DNA of 64,000 nt, taken from NCBI RefSeq assembly GCF_019645835.1, contig NZ_CP080998.1, forward strand, positions 4,278,001-4,342,000, written 5' to 3'. The stretch comes from Mycolicibacterium holsaticum DSM 44478 = JCM 12374. GTDB taxonomy: Bacteria; Actinomycetota; Actinomycetes; Mycobacteriales; Mycobacteriaceae. A model generated the notes under the pieces. The model worked only from the letters and a program-made list of their open reading frames with translations, was not told the DNA's origin and did no database searches. Positions within the stretch are counted from its first letter, which is position 1, and the number at the start of each line of letters is the position of its first letter. Made by a program: the position numbers and the translations under genes. Of this stretch, positions 29,806 to 39,239 are shown one piece after another.

Positions 29806-31230
29806 TCAGGGCGGCAACAGCATGCGCTGCCAGGACTTGTCCGCCGGGTCCGCCGCCGCCAGGTCGGACTGCGTATAGCGTCGACCGTCAGGACCGGTGA
29901 AACCGCCTGTGGCGGGATCGTATTCGGCGACAGGCAGTGCCGGTGTTCTGCTGGGCGGCGGTGAGACGTGCGGGACGGCCTGACCTGACAGCGTGGCGTT
30001 CGGGTCGCCCTTCCAGTTGAAACCGTCGTTGAGCGGTACGTACTGCTGGTCGCTCTCGCACAGCGCGACGGTGGGCGCCCGTTTGCCCGGCACGGTGGCA
30101 CACGGGGTGTTGCGCGCACCGCGCACGTTGAATGGGGATTCCTGTGGCACCCGGCAATAGAGGTCACCCTCGGGACGGTCGGGAGCGTCTTCGAACACTG
30201 CGGAGCGTTGCTGCTGTGCAGGCAAAAAACCCGTTGTGCATGGCGGCGGCAGGTTGATGTTGAGGTTGAAGCTCAGATACTGCCCCTTGTAGTCCTGTTT
30301 GGTGTTGTGGTTGGCCACCAGCCCGGCCTGGCCCGCCGACACCACCTGAGGAAACAGCACCAGCAGCTGTTCGATGTTGTCGTGGTAGGCCACGGCCACC
30401 TGCCCGACGCTGACCAGGTTGGCCAACAGGACCGGCAGCGTCGGCTTGACCCGGTCGACGAGCGAACGCACGGCTTCGGCCGCCGCAGGCCCGTCGCCGA
30501 TCACGCGGGCGACCGTGCGGTCGTGCGTCTGAAGTTGAGTGGTGACGGTGGCGAGCTGTGCCGCCCACGCGTTGATGGCGCCGGAGGTCTGGGTTTGCGA
30601 ATCCAGCACCGGGCCGGACCGGTCGATCAGCGCGATGAGCGGGTCCAGGTGTTCGCGTGCTTCGATCGCGAGATCCGTTGAACCCGAAACGATCCGAGAC
30701 AGCTCGGGGCCGAGCCCGCCGACGGCCGTGTAGGACTCGTCGATGACGGTCTTGAGGTTGTCACGTGGGATGGCCCGCAAGCCGGCGTTGGCGTCGGCCA
30801 GCAGCGTGTTGACATCGGGGGGCACCGACGTGTCGGCGAGCGCGATGACGTCACCGTCGCGCAGCGGCGGTGCGTCGCCCGTACGCGGCAACAGCGCGAC
30901 GTACTGTTCGCCGATCGCCGACTGGCTGTGCACTTCCGCGCGCAGGTCGGACGGAATGTCGATGCCGCGCTTGAGCGATAAGACGGCCTGCACCCCGGTT
31001 CGGGTGAGCCGCACGTCCTCGACCCGGCCGACCTCGGTGCCGCGGTAGGTGACGTTGCCTCCGCTGTACAGTCCGCCGGTCTGGGACAACTCCATGACGA
31101 CCGTGTACCGGCCGACACCGAACAGCTTGGCGGGCAGCTTCATGAAGTGCAGGCCCATCAGGCCCATTGCCACCACCGCGATCACGGTGAAGACCGCGAG
31201 TTGGATCTGTATCCGTCTGTCCAGTCGCAC
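29806..31230 (-). CDS. mce3F: Mce-family protein F of the mce3-type operon
   Basis: Mce proteins form a periplasmic hexameric channel that carries lipids to the YrbE permease. The 474-residue product starts with GTG at 31230, sharing one base with the mceE stop. It has an N-terminal transmembrane anchor (residues 12-34), the MCE domain (YSGGNVTYRGTEVGRVEDV), a long coiled-coil helical region, and a low-complexity C-terminal domain ending KSWQRMLLPP, typical of MceF. The mce3 numbering is inferred from the Mce3R-type regulator and gene content nearby. Confidence 0.88.
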   Translation of the reverse strand: MRLDRRIQIQLAVFTVIAVVAMGLMGLHFMKLPAKLFGVGRYTVVMELSQTGGLYSGGNVTYRGTEVGRVEDVRLTRTGVQAVLSLKRGIDIPSDLRAEVHSQSAIGEQYVALLPRTGDAPPLRDGDVIALADTSVPPDVNTLLADANAGLRAIPRDNLKTVIDESYTAVGGLGPELSRIVSGSTDLAIEAREHLDPLIALIDRSGPVLDSQTQTSGAINAWAAQLATVTTQLQTHDRTVARVIGDGPAAAEAVRSLVDRVKPTLPVLLANLVSVGQVAVAYHDNIEQLLVLFPQVVSAGQAGLVANHNTKQDYKGQYLSFNLNINLPPPCTTGFLPAQQQRSAVFEDAPDRPEGDLYCRVPQESPFNVRGARNTPCATVPGKRAPTVALCESDQQYVPLNDGFNWKGDPNATLSGQAVPHVSPPPSRTPALPVAEYDPATGGFTGPDGRRYTQSDLAAADPADKSWQRMLLPP

Positions 31231-32372
31231 TACGGCCCCTGATCGGTTCGATACGCCACAGTCAGCGGGTTGGCCCGGGTGTAGGGGCTGGGGAACTGCC
31301 CGATGGTGCGACCCCACTGCAGTTCCAACTCGGTGAGATCGCCTTCCCAGCGGGTTCCGGTGAACATGCCCGCGTCGATGCGGCTGAGGGTGAGATCGGC
31401 GATCGCGGTCAGGTTGGCGTAGTCACCGCGCTGCCATTTCTCGATCGTCTCGTTGGGAAACGGGAACGTCAGGATGAGCGACAGTGCCCGCGTCATGCTC
31501 GGTCCGGCGTTGGCGAGCGATTCCAGCACCGGGCCGACGTCGTTGAGTTCTGTGACCAGGTTGTCCCTGATCTTGTTGACGGAGTCCACCGTCAACGCGC
31601 TGAACGTACCGAACCGGTCGGCGGTTTCGATGAGGTTGTTGCGCTGACCGCTGAGCACGGCCAGCGCGTCGGGAATGGTCTGCAGCGCGTGGTCGAGCAC
31701 CGGACGTTGGGCGGCGAACTGGCCGACCAGGTCGTTGAGGCTCTCGGTGGCGGCGATGATGTCGCCCGTCTGGTCGTTGACGTTGCGGGTGAACGTTTCC
31801 AGCGCACCGATCATGCTGCGCAGGTCCTGTTCGCGGCCGCGGAACGCGGTGGCCAGCGCCGTGGTGATGTCCTGCACCTGGCCGAGCCCGCCTCCGTTGA
31901 GCACCACCGACAGCGCCGCCAGGGTCTGTTCGGTGCTCGGGAACGCGCCACCGCGGGACAGCGGTATCAGCGAGCCGTCGCGCAGCCTGCCTGTGGGTGC
32001 CGCATCCGTCGGCGGCGCCAGCTCGATGTGCAACGAACCCAGCAGGCTGGTCAGACCTATTGTGACGGTGGAGTTTTCCGGCAGATCGACGTCGCCGTCG
32101 AGCCGCATCGTCAGCAACGCGTGCCAGCCTTGCCGCTCGATCTTGGTGACGGTGCCGACGTTGACATCACCGACGCGCACACGTGAGTTCGGCTGGATGT
32201 TGTTGACGTCGGGCAGCTGCGCCTGGATCACGAACGATTCCGGACCACCGCCGGCGGTGCCCGGCATCGACATCGAATTCAGCCCGTGCCAGTCGCTGCA
32301 GCCGGCCGCCCCAGCCGCCATGGCCGCCGCCGCACAGGTTGCCACGATGCGGCGCCACCACATCCACGTCAT
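31230..32372 (-). CDS. mce3E: Mce-family lipoprotein E of the mce3-type operon
   Basis: The 380-residue protein has a lipoprotein signal peptide with lipobox AAGC (residues 22-25), so it is expected to be lipid-anchored like other MceE (Lpr) proteins. The MCE domain follows (IQPNSRVRVGDVNVGTVTKI), then a helical region. It overlaps mceD by four bases and abuts mceF. Confidence 0.9.
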   Translation of the reverse strand: MTWMWWRRIVATCAAAAMAAGAAGCSDWHGLNSMSMPGTAGGGPESFVIQAQLPDVNNIQPNSRVRVGDVNVGTVTKIERQGWHALLTMRLDGDVDLPENSTVTIGLTSLLGSLHIELAPPTDAAPTGRLRDGSLIPLSRGGAFPSTEQTLAALSVVLNGGGLGQVQDITTALATAFRGREQDLRSMIGALETFTRNVNDQTGDIIAATESLNDLVGQFAAQRPVLDHALQTIPDALAVLSGQRNNLIETADRFGTFSALTVDSVNKIRDNLVTELNDVGPVLESLANAGPSMTRALSLILTFPFPNETIEKWQRGDYANLTAIADLTLSRIDAGMFTGTRWEGDLTELELQWGRTIGQFPSPYTRANPLTVAYRTDQGP

Positions 32373-33598
32373 GGGTGACCTCCGTTGGCGGGGACCATCA
32401 TTGCGGGCAGGCCCGCAGCGGGCGGGATGTAATCAGGGCGCATGCGGTCCTCGCTGTAGGTGACCTCGTTGGGTCGGGCCTGCGCTCCGACCAACAGGTT
32501 CTCTCCGATCGGCGGAAAGTTGTACTGCCGGTTCTTGACGATCGGGGCGAGGTATTGCGCGCACAGCTTCGCCGACTGTTCGGCGCCGCGCCGCGACGCC
32601 GCCTGGATCGCCCCGCAGATGAAGCTGATCGGGTTGGCGAAGTTGTTGACGGCCAGCGCCCCGGTCAGCGCCCCATTGGCCGGTTCGAAGATGTTGTAGA
32701 AGTTGGCCACCGTGCCGGGGGCGATGTGCAGGGTCTGTTCCAGATCATCGAGGCTGGCGACCAATACGTCGCTGATCGACGCCAGCTTGTCGGTGGCGGT
32801 GCCGATCGCTTCCCGGTTGTCGTCGGCGAAATCTTTGACGTCGCCGATAACATCCCCGAGATCTTCGAGCGTGCGCGCGACCTTCTGCGGGTCGTCGACG
32901 ACCAGCGCGCTCACCGCGGCCATGTTGCCGTTGAGTTGCTCGAGCAGGTCGGCGCTGTCGTGCAGGGCCGACACCAGCGTCGACAGGTTGGTGAACGTGG
33001 TGAAGATGTCGGAGCTGTGGTCCCCCAGCGTCGCCAGCGTCGCAGAAAGCCTGACTACGGTTTCGCGGATGTCGGCGCCCTGCCCGCGCAGGTTGTCGGC
33101 AGCGGTGTTGATCACCGCACCCAGCGTGCTGACCCCGCCCGGCTCGGTCGGTTGCAGCAGTGTGGTCAAGCGCTGCAGTTGAATTCGGACGTCGTCCCAC
33201 TCCACCGGGACGGCGGTGCGCTCCTGCGGGATGATCGTGCCAGTGGGCATGGTCGGCCCGCCGGTGTAGGCGGGCGTCAGCTGTATCGTCCTGCCGGTCA
33301 CCAGTTGCGGTGAGAGGATCACCGCCTTGGCGTCGGCGGGTACGGGGTATTTGCGGTCCACCCAGAAGGTGACCTTCGCGCGGGTGGGTTGGGGTTCGAT
33401 GCGGTCGACCCGTCCGACCGGCACGCCGAGGATACGCACGTCGTCACCGGCGAACAGCCCGGTGGTGTTCTCGAAATACGCTGTCACCCAGACTTTGCCG
33501 ACACGCTCGGCGTGCCGCACCACCACGACGACCCCGGCCGCGAGCGTCACCGCCAGCACACCGGCCAGCACGATGCGCATCCACCGCGGGCCCGTCAC
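32369..33598 (-). CDS. mce3D: Mce-family protein D of the mce3-type operon
   Basis: The protein has 409 residues from a GTG start and an N-terminal membrane anchor (VLAGVLAVTLAAGVVVVV). The MCE domain is seen at GLFAGDDVRILGVPVGRVDR. The helical middle is followed by a short tail. Its start overlaps the mceC stop and its stop overlaps mceE, each by four bases. Confidence 0.9.
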   Translation of the reverse strand: MTGPRWMRIVLAGVLAVTLAAGVVVVVRHAERVGKVWVTAYFENTTGLFAGDDVRILGVPVGRVDRIEPQPTRAKVTFWVDRKYPVPADAKAVILSPQLVTGRTIQLTPAYTGGPTMPTGTIIPQERTAVPVEWDDVRIQLQRLTTLLQPTEPGGVSTLGAVINTAADNLRGQGADIRETVVRLSATLATLGDHSSDIFTTFTNLSTLVSALHDSADLLEQLNGNMAAVSALVVDDPQKVARTLEDLGDVIGDVKDFADDNREAIGTATDKLASISDVLVASLDDLEQTLHIAPGTVANFYNIFEPANGALTGALAVNNFANPISFICGAIQAASRRGAEQSAKLCAQYLAPIVKNRQYNFPPIGENLLVGAQARPNEVTYSEDRMRPDYIPPAAGLPAMMVPANGGHP

Positions 33599-34842
33599 GG
33601 CTGCCCCGGTCCCGGTGTGGCGGTGCCCGACAGCGCGGGCGGGCCGGGCGGAGAGCCGCCGGGGGCCGGCGCGGGCGGGGGTTCGCGGTACGGGTAACGG
33701 GGGTCTGCAGGGTTGCCGGTAATCGCGTCGGGCAGCGTCAGATGGGGTGCGCCGCCCTGGCCGGTCCGCGGATAGGGCACCGGCAGTGCCGGTGTGCCGG
33801 GCTGGCCGGTCTGCGGATCTGTCAGCTGTGACGGTGCCAGCACGTTGGGGTCCAGGCCGAGGTCGGAGAACGCGGCGTCGACAAACGGTTGCACGAACTG
33901 CCCGGGCAACAAGTTGACCACATAGGCTTTGAAGAACGGCCCGGACGACAGGGACTCGCCCAGCGACATCGCGTATTTGTTGAGAAGTTTGACCGCTTCC
34001 TGCAGCCGCTCCTTGCGGTCGTCGATGATCGTCATGACGCCGTTGAGCTTGTCCAGTGCCGGCCGCAGTTGCTGGCGGTTCTCGGCAATGAACCCCTTCA
34101 ATTGCCTTGCCGCCGAAGAGATGCTGGTCCAGATCTGGTTGACCGCATCGCTCTGGGTGCGCAGCTGCGCCAGCAGCGCGTTGGTGGCCGATACCAGGCC
34201 GGCGATCTGATCGCTGCGGTGGGCCAGCACGCCCGTCGCCTTGGCGGCGTTGTCGAGCAGGTCGCGTAGCTGCGCGTCACGCGTGTTGAGGGTCTGGGCG
34301 AACCGCGCCACACCGTGCACGGCGTCGCGAAGCTCATCGGGGGTGTCGGCGAAGGTGTCTGACAGCGTCGACAACGATTCCGACAGTTGGTCGGTGTCCA
34401 GCCCGCTGATCGTGTCGGCGAGGTCGCCGAGCGCGTCGGGCAGTTGGTAGGGCGACGTGGTCCGGTTCATCGGGATGGGCGCGTCCAGCTCGCCTTCGCC
34501 CTGGGGGAGCACCGCAAGCATTTTCGTGCCCAGCAGGCTTTTCGTCTTGATAGCCGCCTCGGAGGCCTCCCCCATCCGGATGTTCTTGTCGACGCTGAAG
34601 CGCACCAGCACGGTGGCTCCGTCGAGTTCGATGGACGACACCCGGCCGGCCGGGTATCCGGAAACCTCCACCGTGGCACCGGTGAGCAACCCGCCCGCAT
34701 CGGCGAACTGGGCGGAGTAGGTCTTGGCCTGGTTGACCACCGGAAGGTTCTGGTACTGCAGCGCGCCGATGACGACTGTGGACACGACGACGACGCCGAC
34801 GGCTCCGATCGCCAGCGAGCTGCGCTCGGTGAAAGACCTCAT
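33595..34842 (-). CDS. mce3C: Mce-family protein C of the mce3-type operon
   Basis: The protein has 415 residues from ATG 34842, which overlaps the mceB stop by four bases; the frame continues upstream, but the MRSFTERSSL start fits the family. It has a transmembrane anchor (residues 10-30), the MCE domain (GLLTGATVEVSGYPAGRVSS), a helical region, and a strongly proline/glycine-rich C-terminal tail of about 70 residues, as in other MceC proteins. Confidence 0.9.
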   Translation of the reverse strand: MRSFTERSSLAIGAVGVVVVSTVVIGALQYQNLPVVNQAKTYSAQFADAGGLLTGATVEVSGYPAGRVSSIELDGATVLVRFSVDKNIRMGEASEAAIKTKSLLGTKMLAVLPQGEGELDAPIPMNRTTSPYQLPDALGDLADTISGLDTDQLSESLSTLSDTFADTPDELRDAVHGVARFAQTLNTRDAQLRDLLDNAAKATGVLAHRSDQIAGLVSATNALLAQLRTQSDAVNQIWTSISSAARQLKGFIAENRQQLRPALDKLNGVMTIIDDRKERLQEAVKLLNKYAMSLGESLSSGPFFKAYVVNLLPGQFVQPFVDAAFSDLGLDPNVLAPSQLTDPQTGQPGTPALPVPYPRTGQGGAPHLTLPDAITGNPADPRYPYREPPPAPAPGGSPPGPPALSGTATPGPGQP

Positions 34843-35867
34843 TTCGGTGCGCACCGCCCCGAGACCTGATCGGCAATCTTCACGTACACCGGCTGACCGC
34901 CTTTTCCGTTGAGTTTCAGCACGATCTCGCACAGATAGAAGCTGAAGAAATCGCCGCTGATGCCCTGTCGACCCAGCGCCCGATACCGTTCCGGCAGGGT
35001 GTCGAACAACGTGTCCAGATAGTCGTGATCGGCGGCCGCGATAGCGGCGGCGCGGTCGGTTTCCCGGACCACCTTCGAGAACGGTTGTCGTGACCGCGCC
35101 AGTAGGTCGGCGACCGAGCCGGCAGCGGCGTCGGTGTACGCCAGCGCCGTTGAGATGTCTTCACGGCGTTCGGCGAGGCCGGTCACCAAATCTGACAACG
35201 ACGTCACCGCCGTGTCGAGGCGTTCGGTCTGGCTGCCAAGGGATCCGAGCACGACGTTGAGGTTGTCGATGACCTGACCGATCAGCGCGTCACGGTCGGC
35301 CAGGGTGTTGGTCACCACCGCCGCCTGTTGCAGGAACGACCCGATGGTGGCGCCCTGGCCCTGCAGTGCCGAGATCAGCTGTTCGCTCAGCGTATTCACC
35401 TGGCCGGGATCAAGGGCCCGGAACAGCGGGCGGAAGCCACCGATGACGGAGTCCAGATCGAGGGCGGGTTGGGTGCGCGCGGCCGGGATCGTCCCGCCGG
35501 GTTGCAGGGTGCGAAGTCCCCCGGCACCCTCCTCGATGGCCAGATAGCGGCCGCCGATCACGTTGTCGTAGCGCACGGCCGCACGGGTACCCTCGGTGAG
35601 GACCACCGTGTCGTCGATGCCGAACTCCACGCGCACGGTCGAGTCGCGGTTGAACGAAATGCTTTTGATCGTGCCGACTTCCACCCCGGCGATGCGCACC
35701 ATGTCGTCGTCCTTCAGACCGGACACGTTGGTGAACTCGGCGAAGTAGCTTTTGCCGTCGCCGAACCGCAACTCCGCGAACACCGTGAGCAACGCGAAGG
35801 TTCCGAACGCGCACACCGTCAGGAAGATCGTCAGGCGCCACGCGGCACCTTTGAAGTCGTCCTTCAC
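34839..35867 (-). CDS. mce3B: Mce-family protein B of the mce3-type operon
   Basis: The protein has 342 residues with a GTG start and GGAGACC upstream. It has a transmembrane anchor (LTIFLTVCAFGTFALLTVF) and an MCE domain (GLKDDDMVRIAGVEVGTIKS), followed by a helical region. It lies 28 bases after mceA, the largest gap among the mce genes of this operon. Confidence 0.9.
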   Translation of the reverse strand: MKDDFKGAAWRLTIFLTVCAFGTFALLTVFAELRFGDGKSYFAEFTNVSGLKDDDMVRIAGVEVGTIKSISFNRDSTVRVEFGIDDTVVLTEGTRAAVRYDNVIGGRYLAIEEGAGGLRTLQPGGTIPAARTQPALDLDSVIGGFRPLFRALDPGQVNTLSEQLISALQGQGATIGSFLQQAAVVTNTLADRDALIGQVIDNLNVVLGSLGSQTERLDTAVTSLSDLVTGLAERREDISTALAYTDAAAGSVADLLARSRQPFSKVVRETDRAAAIAAADHDYLDTLFDTLPERYRALGRQGISGDFFSFYLCEIVLKLNGKGGQPVYVKIADQVSGRCAPK

Positions 35868-35895
35868 GGCTGGTCTCCTGATCTCGTGTATCGGG

Positions 35896-37227
35896 TCAGC
35901 GGCCCGGTGGTATTCCTGGCCACAGCGGCACCCCGCCGGGTCCGTACAGAGCTGCCCCGTAGGGCGGCGCCCCCGGGTACGGGATGGGGCCCGGCGCGGG
36001 TCCGGGCAGGCACTGTCTGATGCTTGGCGGCTCGGGGTTCGCGCGGGTCACCGGAAAGTAGTTGGCCCAACACGGATGGCCGATGCCGGGATTCGGTCGG
36101 ATGTCCACGCCCGTCCCCCATCCGGTGTTGGTGATGAGCTGGCGCACCGGGAAGTTCTTGGTGGCGTCCGGCAGCGACCCACAGCCGGGCTTCCCACCCG
36201 GGCCGCCTTTTGCGGCGATGACGGGCAGGTTGTCCGGGTACATGTAGGGGTCGTTTCCGAACAAGAGGCCGACATCGAGTTGGATCGAGCGACCGTTGGC
36301 CCCGCCCCACACGTCGTACCCGCCGTTGTCGAGGAACCACGTCGCGCCCTGTAACCAGCAGGTGTACACCGGGCTGTACTTGTTCAGCAGCCCGGTGGTG
36401 GGCGCGAGGGTGCTGACCAGACCCACCAGGCTGTCCTTGCTGGAGGCCAGCAGCTCGGTTCCAGCCGTCGCCAACCCAATGGTGTTCAGCAGCAGGGCAT
36501 CCAGATCTGACGCTTGATCGACCACTGTCTTGCTGGTGGTACTGGCCCCGTCGAGGATGGTCAGAATGTCAGAGGCGGCCGCGGCGTACGTGTCGTTGAA
36601 GTCCCTGAAGGAGCGCCAGTCCTGACGGATCGTTTCGTTGCGCTCGTTGAGCGCGGTGAGCACGACGTTCAGGTCCGTGGTGGCCTGCCCCATCCGTTCA
36701 CCCTGACCGCGCACACCGTCGGCGACGGCGGTGAGCACCGCGTTGAGCTTCGACGGGTCGATCATCTGCAAAAGGTCGGACAGGTTCTCGAAGATGGTGT
36801 TGACCTCGGCGCTGACGTTCGCCGACTGCAGCGTCGCGCCGGCGGCCAGCGGCGTCGGGCTGGGATCCGGTGGGTACACCAGGTCGACGAACTTCGCACC
36901 GAACGCGGTGGTGGCCTGGATCTGCGCCTGCACGTTGGCCGGGATGAACTCGATTTGGTTGGGCTCGATGGCCAGCTCCAGGGTGGCGCGGCCGTTCCCG
37001 CCGCTGATGTTGCGGACCCGGCCGACCTCGACGCCCCGCAGCTTCACCTTGGCCCCGGTCTCCATCACCAGCCCGGACCGGTCCGAGGTCAAAGTGACTG
37101 GCACATAGGAGTGGAACGTGCCATTGTAGACGCTGGCGGTGAGCAGAATAAAACCGGCAATCACCGCGAGCAGGATCGCGGTCCACCATCCGTTGTGCAG
37201 GCGGGCTTCGCCTTTGCGCGGCCCCAT
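35896..37227 (-). CDS. mce3A: Mce-family protein A of the mce3-type operon
   Basis: The 443-residue protein has an N-terminal anchor (WWTAILLAVIAGFILLTASV), an MCE domain (SGLVMETGAKVKLRGVEVGR), the TTAFGAKFVDLVYP segment, a long helical domain and a Pro/Gly-rich end. Text such as WYLDNGGY/WFLDNGGYDVWGGANG and PGIGHPCWANYFPVT is the pattern remembered for the Mce2A/Mce3A subgroup rather than Mce1A or Mce4A. It starts one base after the yrbE3B stop. Confidence 0.9.
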   Translation of the reverse strand: MGPRKGEARLHNGWWTAILLAVIAGFILLTASVYNGTFHSYVPVTLTSDRSGLVMETGAKVKLRGVEVGRVRNISGGNGRATLELAIEPNQIEFIPANVQAQIQATTAFGAKFVDLVYPPDPSPTPLAAGATLQSANVSAEVNTIFENLSDLLQMIDPSKLNAVLTAVADGVRGQGERMGQATTDLNVVLTALNERNETIRQDWRSFRDFNDTYAAAASDILTILDGASTTSKTVVDQASDLDALLLNTIGLATAGTELLASSKDSLVGLVSTLAPTTGLLNKYSPVYTCWLQGATWFLDNGGYDVWGGANGRSIQLDVGLLFGNDPYMYPDNLPVIAAKGGPGGKPGCGSLPDATKNFPVRQLITNTGWGTGVDIRPNPGIGHPCWANYFPVTRANPEPPSIRQCLPGPAPGPIPYPGAPPYGAALYGPGGVPLWPGIPPGR

Positions 37228-37228
37228 G

Positions 37229-38083
37229 TCAACCCGCCAGGTTAAAATTGCCCGACTGGCCGTAGACGGCCAGTGAGATCATCACGATTTCGACGGCGGC
37301 GACGACCATCGAGGTGCGCACCGCGCGGCCCACCGCCTCACCGACGCCTGCAGGTCCACCCGACGCGGTGAAGCCGTAGTAGGTGTGCACGAGCATGATG
37401 ACGACTGTCATTGCCACGCATTGGAAGAAGGACCAGATGAGATCCGTCGGGTTGAGGAACGTGCCGAAGTAGTGGTCGTACACGCCTGAGCCCTGGCCGT
37501 AGATCACGGTGGTGCCGAACCGGGCGGCAAGAAATGCCATCATGACCGCCACGCAGTACAGCGGGATCACCACCACCACCCCGGCCAGCACACGCGTGGC
37601 GGCAAGGTAGGTGACGCTGCGGATCCCGATGACTTCGAGCGCGTCGATCTCCTCGTTGATCCGCATGGCGCCCAATTGGGCGGTGGCGCCCGCGCCGATG
37701 GTGGCCGACAACGCCACGGACGTCGTGCCCGGCACGATCAGCCGGACGTTGAAGAACGCCGAGGCGAACCCGGTCAGCGCCTCGAAACCCACCGATGCCA
37801 ACTGGTTGTAGCCCTGCACCGCAACGAGGGCACCCGTCGTCATCGTCAGAAAGCCGACGATCGCGACGGTGCCGCCGACGACCGCCAGCGCGCCGCTGCC
37901 CAGCCCCATCTGCGCGATCAACCGCAGCAACTCGGTGCGGTAATGGGCGACAGCGTCGGGGATGGCGGCCAACGTGTTGGCGTAGAACCGGGCCTGGCCA
38001 CCGATGCGGTTCCAACCGGCGACGAATCCGTCGGCCAGGTGCACCAGCCGTCCGAAGGGCCTGCTGGGTACTCCGACGCTCAT
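37229..38083 (-). CDS. yrbE3B: MlaE/YrbE-family permease B of the mce3-type operon
   Basis: YrbE proteins are MlaE-like integral membrane permeases that pair with an Mkl/MceG ATPase for lipid import. The 284-residue protein has five to six hydrophobic helices and the MlaE signature ATAQLGAMRINEEIDALEVI-type segment, with RVLAGVVVVIPL following. It starts nine bases after yrbE3A behind GAGGTGA. No MceG ATPase gene is in the window; in mycobacteria it is encoded elsewhere. Confidence 0.93.
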   Translation of the reverse strand: MSVGVPSRPFGRLVHLADGFVAGWNRIGGQARFYANTLAAIPDAVAHYRTELLRLIAQMGLGSGALAVVGGTVAIVGFLTMTTGALVAVQGYNQLASVGFEALTGFASAFFNVRLIVPGTTSVALSATIGAGATAQLGAMRINEEIDALEVIGIRSVTYLAATRVLAGVVVVIPLYCVAVMMAFLAARFGTTVIYGQGSGVYDHYFGTFLNPTDLIWSFFQCVAMTVVIMLVHTYYGFTASGGPAGVGEAVGRAVRTSMVVAAVEIVMISLAVYGQSGNFNLAG

Positions 38084-38092
38084 GGTGTCACC

Positions 38093-38878
38093 TCACGACA
38101 CCGTGAACTGGATTCCGACCGCGGTGACGATGACGTTGATCGCGAACAACACCATGAAGGTGAAGACCACTGTCTCGTTGACCGCGTTGCCCACTCCGGC
38201 AGGACCGCCGTCGACGTAGATGCCTTTGTAGCAGGCGATCAGCCCCGCAGCCAGGCCGAAAAGCGTTGCCTTGGCCAGCGACACGATGACATCGCCGGCC
38301 CCGGTCAGCAGGGTCAGGCCGGAGATGAACGCGCCAGCCGACACGTGCTGGATGTAGACGCAGAAGACGAACGCGCCGGCGAGACCGACGATGATCACCG
38401 ACGCCGCCAACGCCAGGGCCACCGTTGTCGCGGCGAGCACACGGGGCACCACCAAGGCCTGAATCGGGTTGATCCCCATGACGCGAAGCGCATCGAGTTC
38501 GTCGCGAATCGTGCGGGCGCCCAGATCGGCGCACATCGCGGTCGCGCCGGCTCCTGAGACCACCAGCACCGTCACGATCGGCCCGATCTGGTTCACCGTG
38601 CCGATGGCCGCGCCGGTCCCCGAGAAGTCCGTTGCGCCAAACTCATTGAGCAGGATATTGAAGGTGAACACGAGCAGCACCGAGTACGGCATCGTCAACA
38701 TCAGCGCCGGTAGCACCGAAACCCGTGCGACGAACCAGGTTTGGATGACGTACTCGCGCCAGGCGAACGGCCGCTTGAACATCAGGACGAAGGTGTCCAG
38801 AGACATCGCGAACACGCTGCCGATCGCACGTACCGGCTTAGTTGCCGTCTGCGCGGCCGTCAACATGGCGTCTCGCAC
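38093..38878 (-). CDS. yrbE3A: MlaE/YrbE-family permease A of the mce3-type operon
   Basis: The protein has 261 residues, an MlaE-family permease with the motif ADLGARTIRDELDALRVMG and five to six hydrophobic helices. It is the first gene of the eight-gene mce operon. The GTG at 38878 and an ATG at 38866 are both possible starts, since GGAGGGAGG lies just upstream of both. The 170-base region upstream contains two candidate operator sites shared with other promoters in the window. Confidence 0.92.
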   Translation of the reverse strand: MRDAMLTAAQTATKPVRAIGSVFAMSLDTFVLMFKRPFAWREYVIQTWFVARVSVLPALMLTMPYSVLLVFTFNILLNEFGATDFSGTGAAIGTVNQIGPIVTVLVVSGAGATAMCADLGARTIRDELDALRVMGINPIQALVVPRVLAATTVALALAASVIIVGLAGAFVFCVYIQHVSAGAFISGLTLLTGAGDVIVSLAKATLFGLAAGLIACYKGIYVDGGPAGVGNAVNETVVFTFMVLFAINVIVTAVGIQFTVS

Positions 38879-38941
38879 CTCCCTCCGGACAGGTCGATGT
38901 GGACGGGTGACACTGGCGAGAGTACGCGTCCTGTCAGGATT

Positions 38942-38958
38942 ATGTCCATAGTCAATAC
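38942..38958. promoter_or_regulatory. Candidate Mce3R-type operator upstream of yrbE3A
   Basis: ATGTCCATAGTCAATAC lies 64 bases upstream of yrbE3A. Its reverse complement, with one change, occurs in the LLM/echA13 promoter region (50436-50452), and a 12-of-17 match lies upstream of mce3R (42262-42278). The same set of promoters is controlled by Mce3R in M. tuberculosis, which makes this a good operator candidate. Confidence 0.55.
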
Positions 38959-39012
38959 GCTTTTATGCGCTACAACCCATCGCTAATATTCTCTTCAGCA
39001 GTGTTTTTCTCT

Positions 39013-39030
39013 GCTCAAGTATCTTGTTGA
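39013..39030. promoter_or_regulatory. Second shared site upstream of the mce3 operon
   Basis: The reverse complement reads TCAACAAGATACTTGAGC. The core CAAGATACTT is repeated exactly at 50365-50374 in the LLM/echA13 divergent promoter region, also followed by GAGC. It may be a second half of the Mce3R-type operator or a separate regulator site. Confidence 0.4.
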
Positions 39031-39047
39031 TATCGTGCATCCCGGGA

Positions 39048-39239
39048 TTATGGCAGTGTCTGGAGTGCGCCCGACGGGCACAGCCCGACGGCAAGCCGCA
39101 CCCGCGCCCGCATCTCGTCGGGCACCTCCTCCGACGCGATCAGGACCACCCCGCTGTCGTCCTGATCGAAGAATCCGTCGGCGGTCATCACACACATTCC
39201 CGCGGACATGCAGACGTCACGGTCGGCGACGACCCTCAT
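39048..39239 (-). CDS. 3Fe-4S ferredoxin partner of the adjacent P450
   Basis: The 63-residue ferredoxin has three cysteine ligands: Cys10 and Cys16 (VCMSAGMCV) and Cys54 (GLCPSGAL). This is the pattern of the single 3Fe-4S cluster ferredoxins that feed electrons to actinobacterial P450s. The ATG at 39239 overlaps the stop of the NTF2-like gene by four bases, so P450, NTF2-like protein and ferredoxin are one translationally coupled cassette. Confidence 0.92.
   Translation of the reverse strand: MRVVADRDVCMSAGMCVMTADGFFDQDDSGVVLIASEEVPDEMRARVRLAVGLCPSGALQTLP

Noticed and set aside
29806..38878. Assignment of the mce operon as mce4 (cholesterol import)
   Set aside because: No KstR-type TNNAACNNGTTNNA site was seen before yrbE3A, the MceA text resembles the Mce2A/Mce3A subgroup, and an Mce3R-type repressor is nearby.
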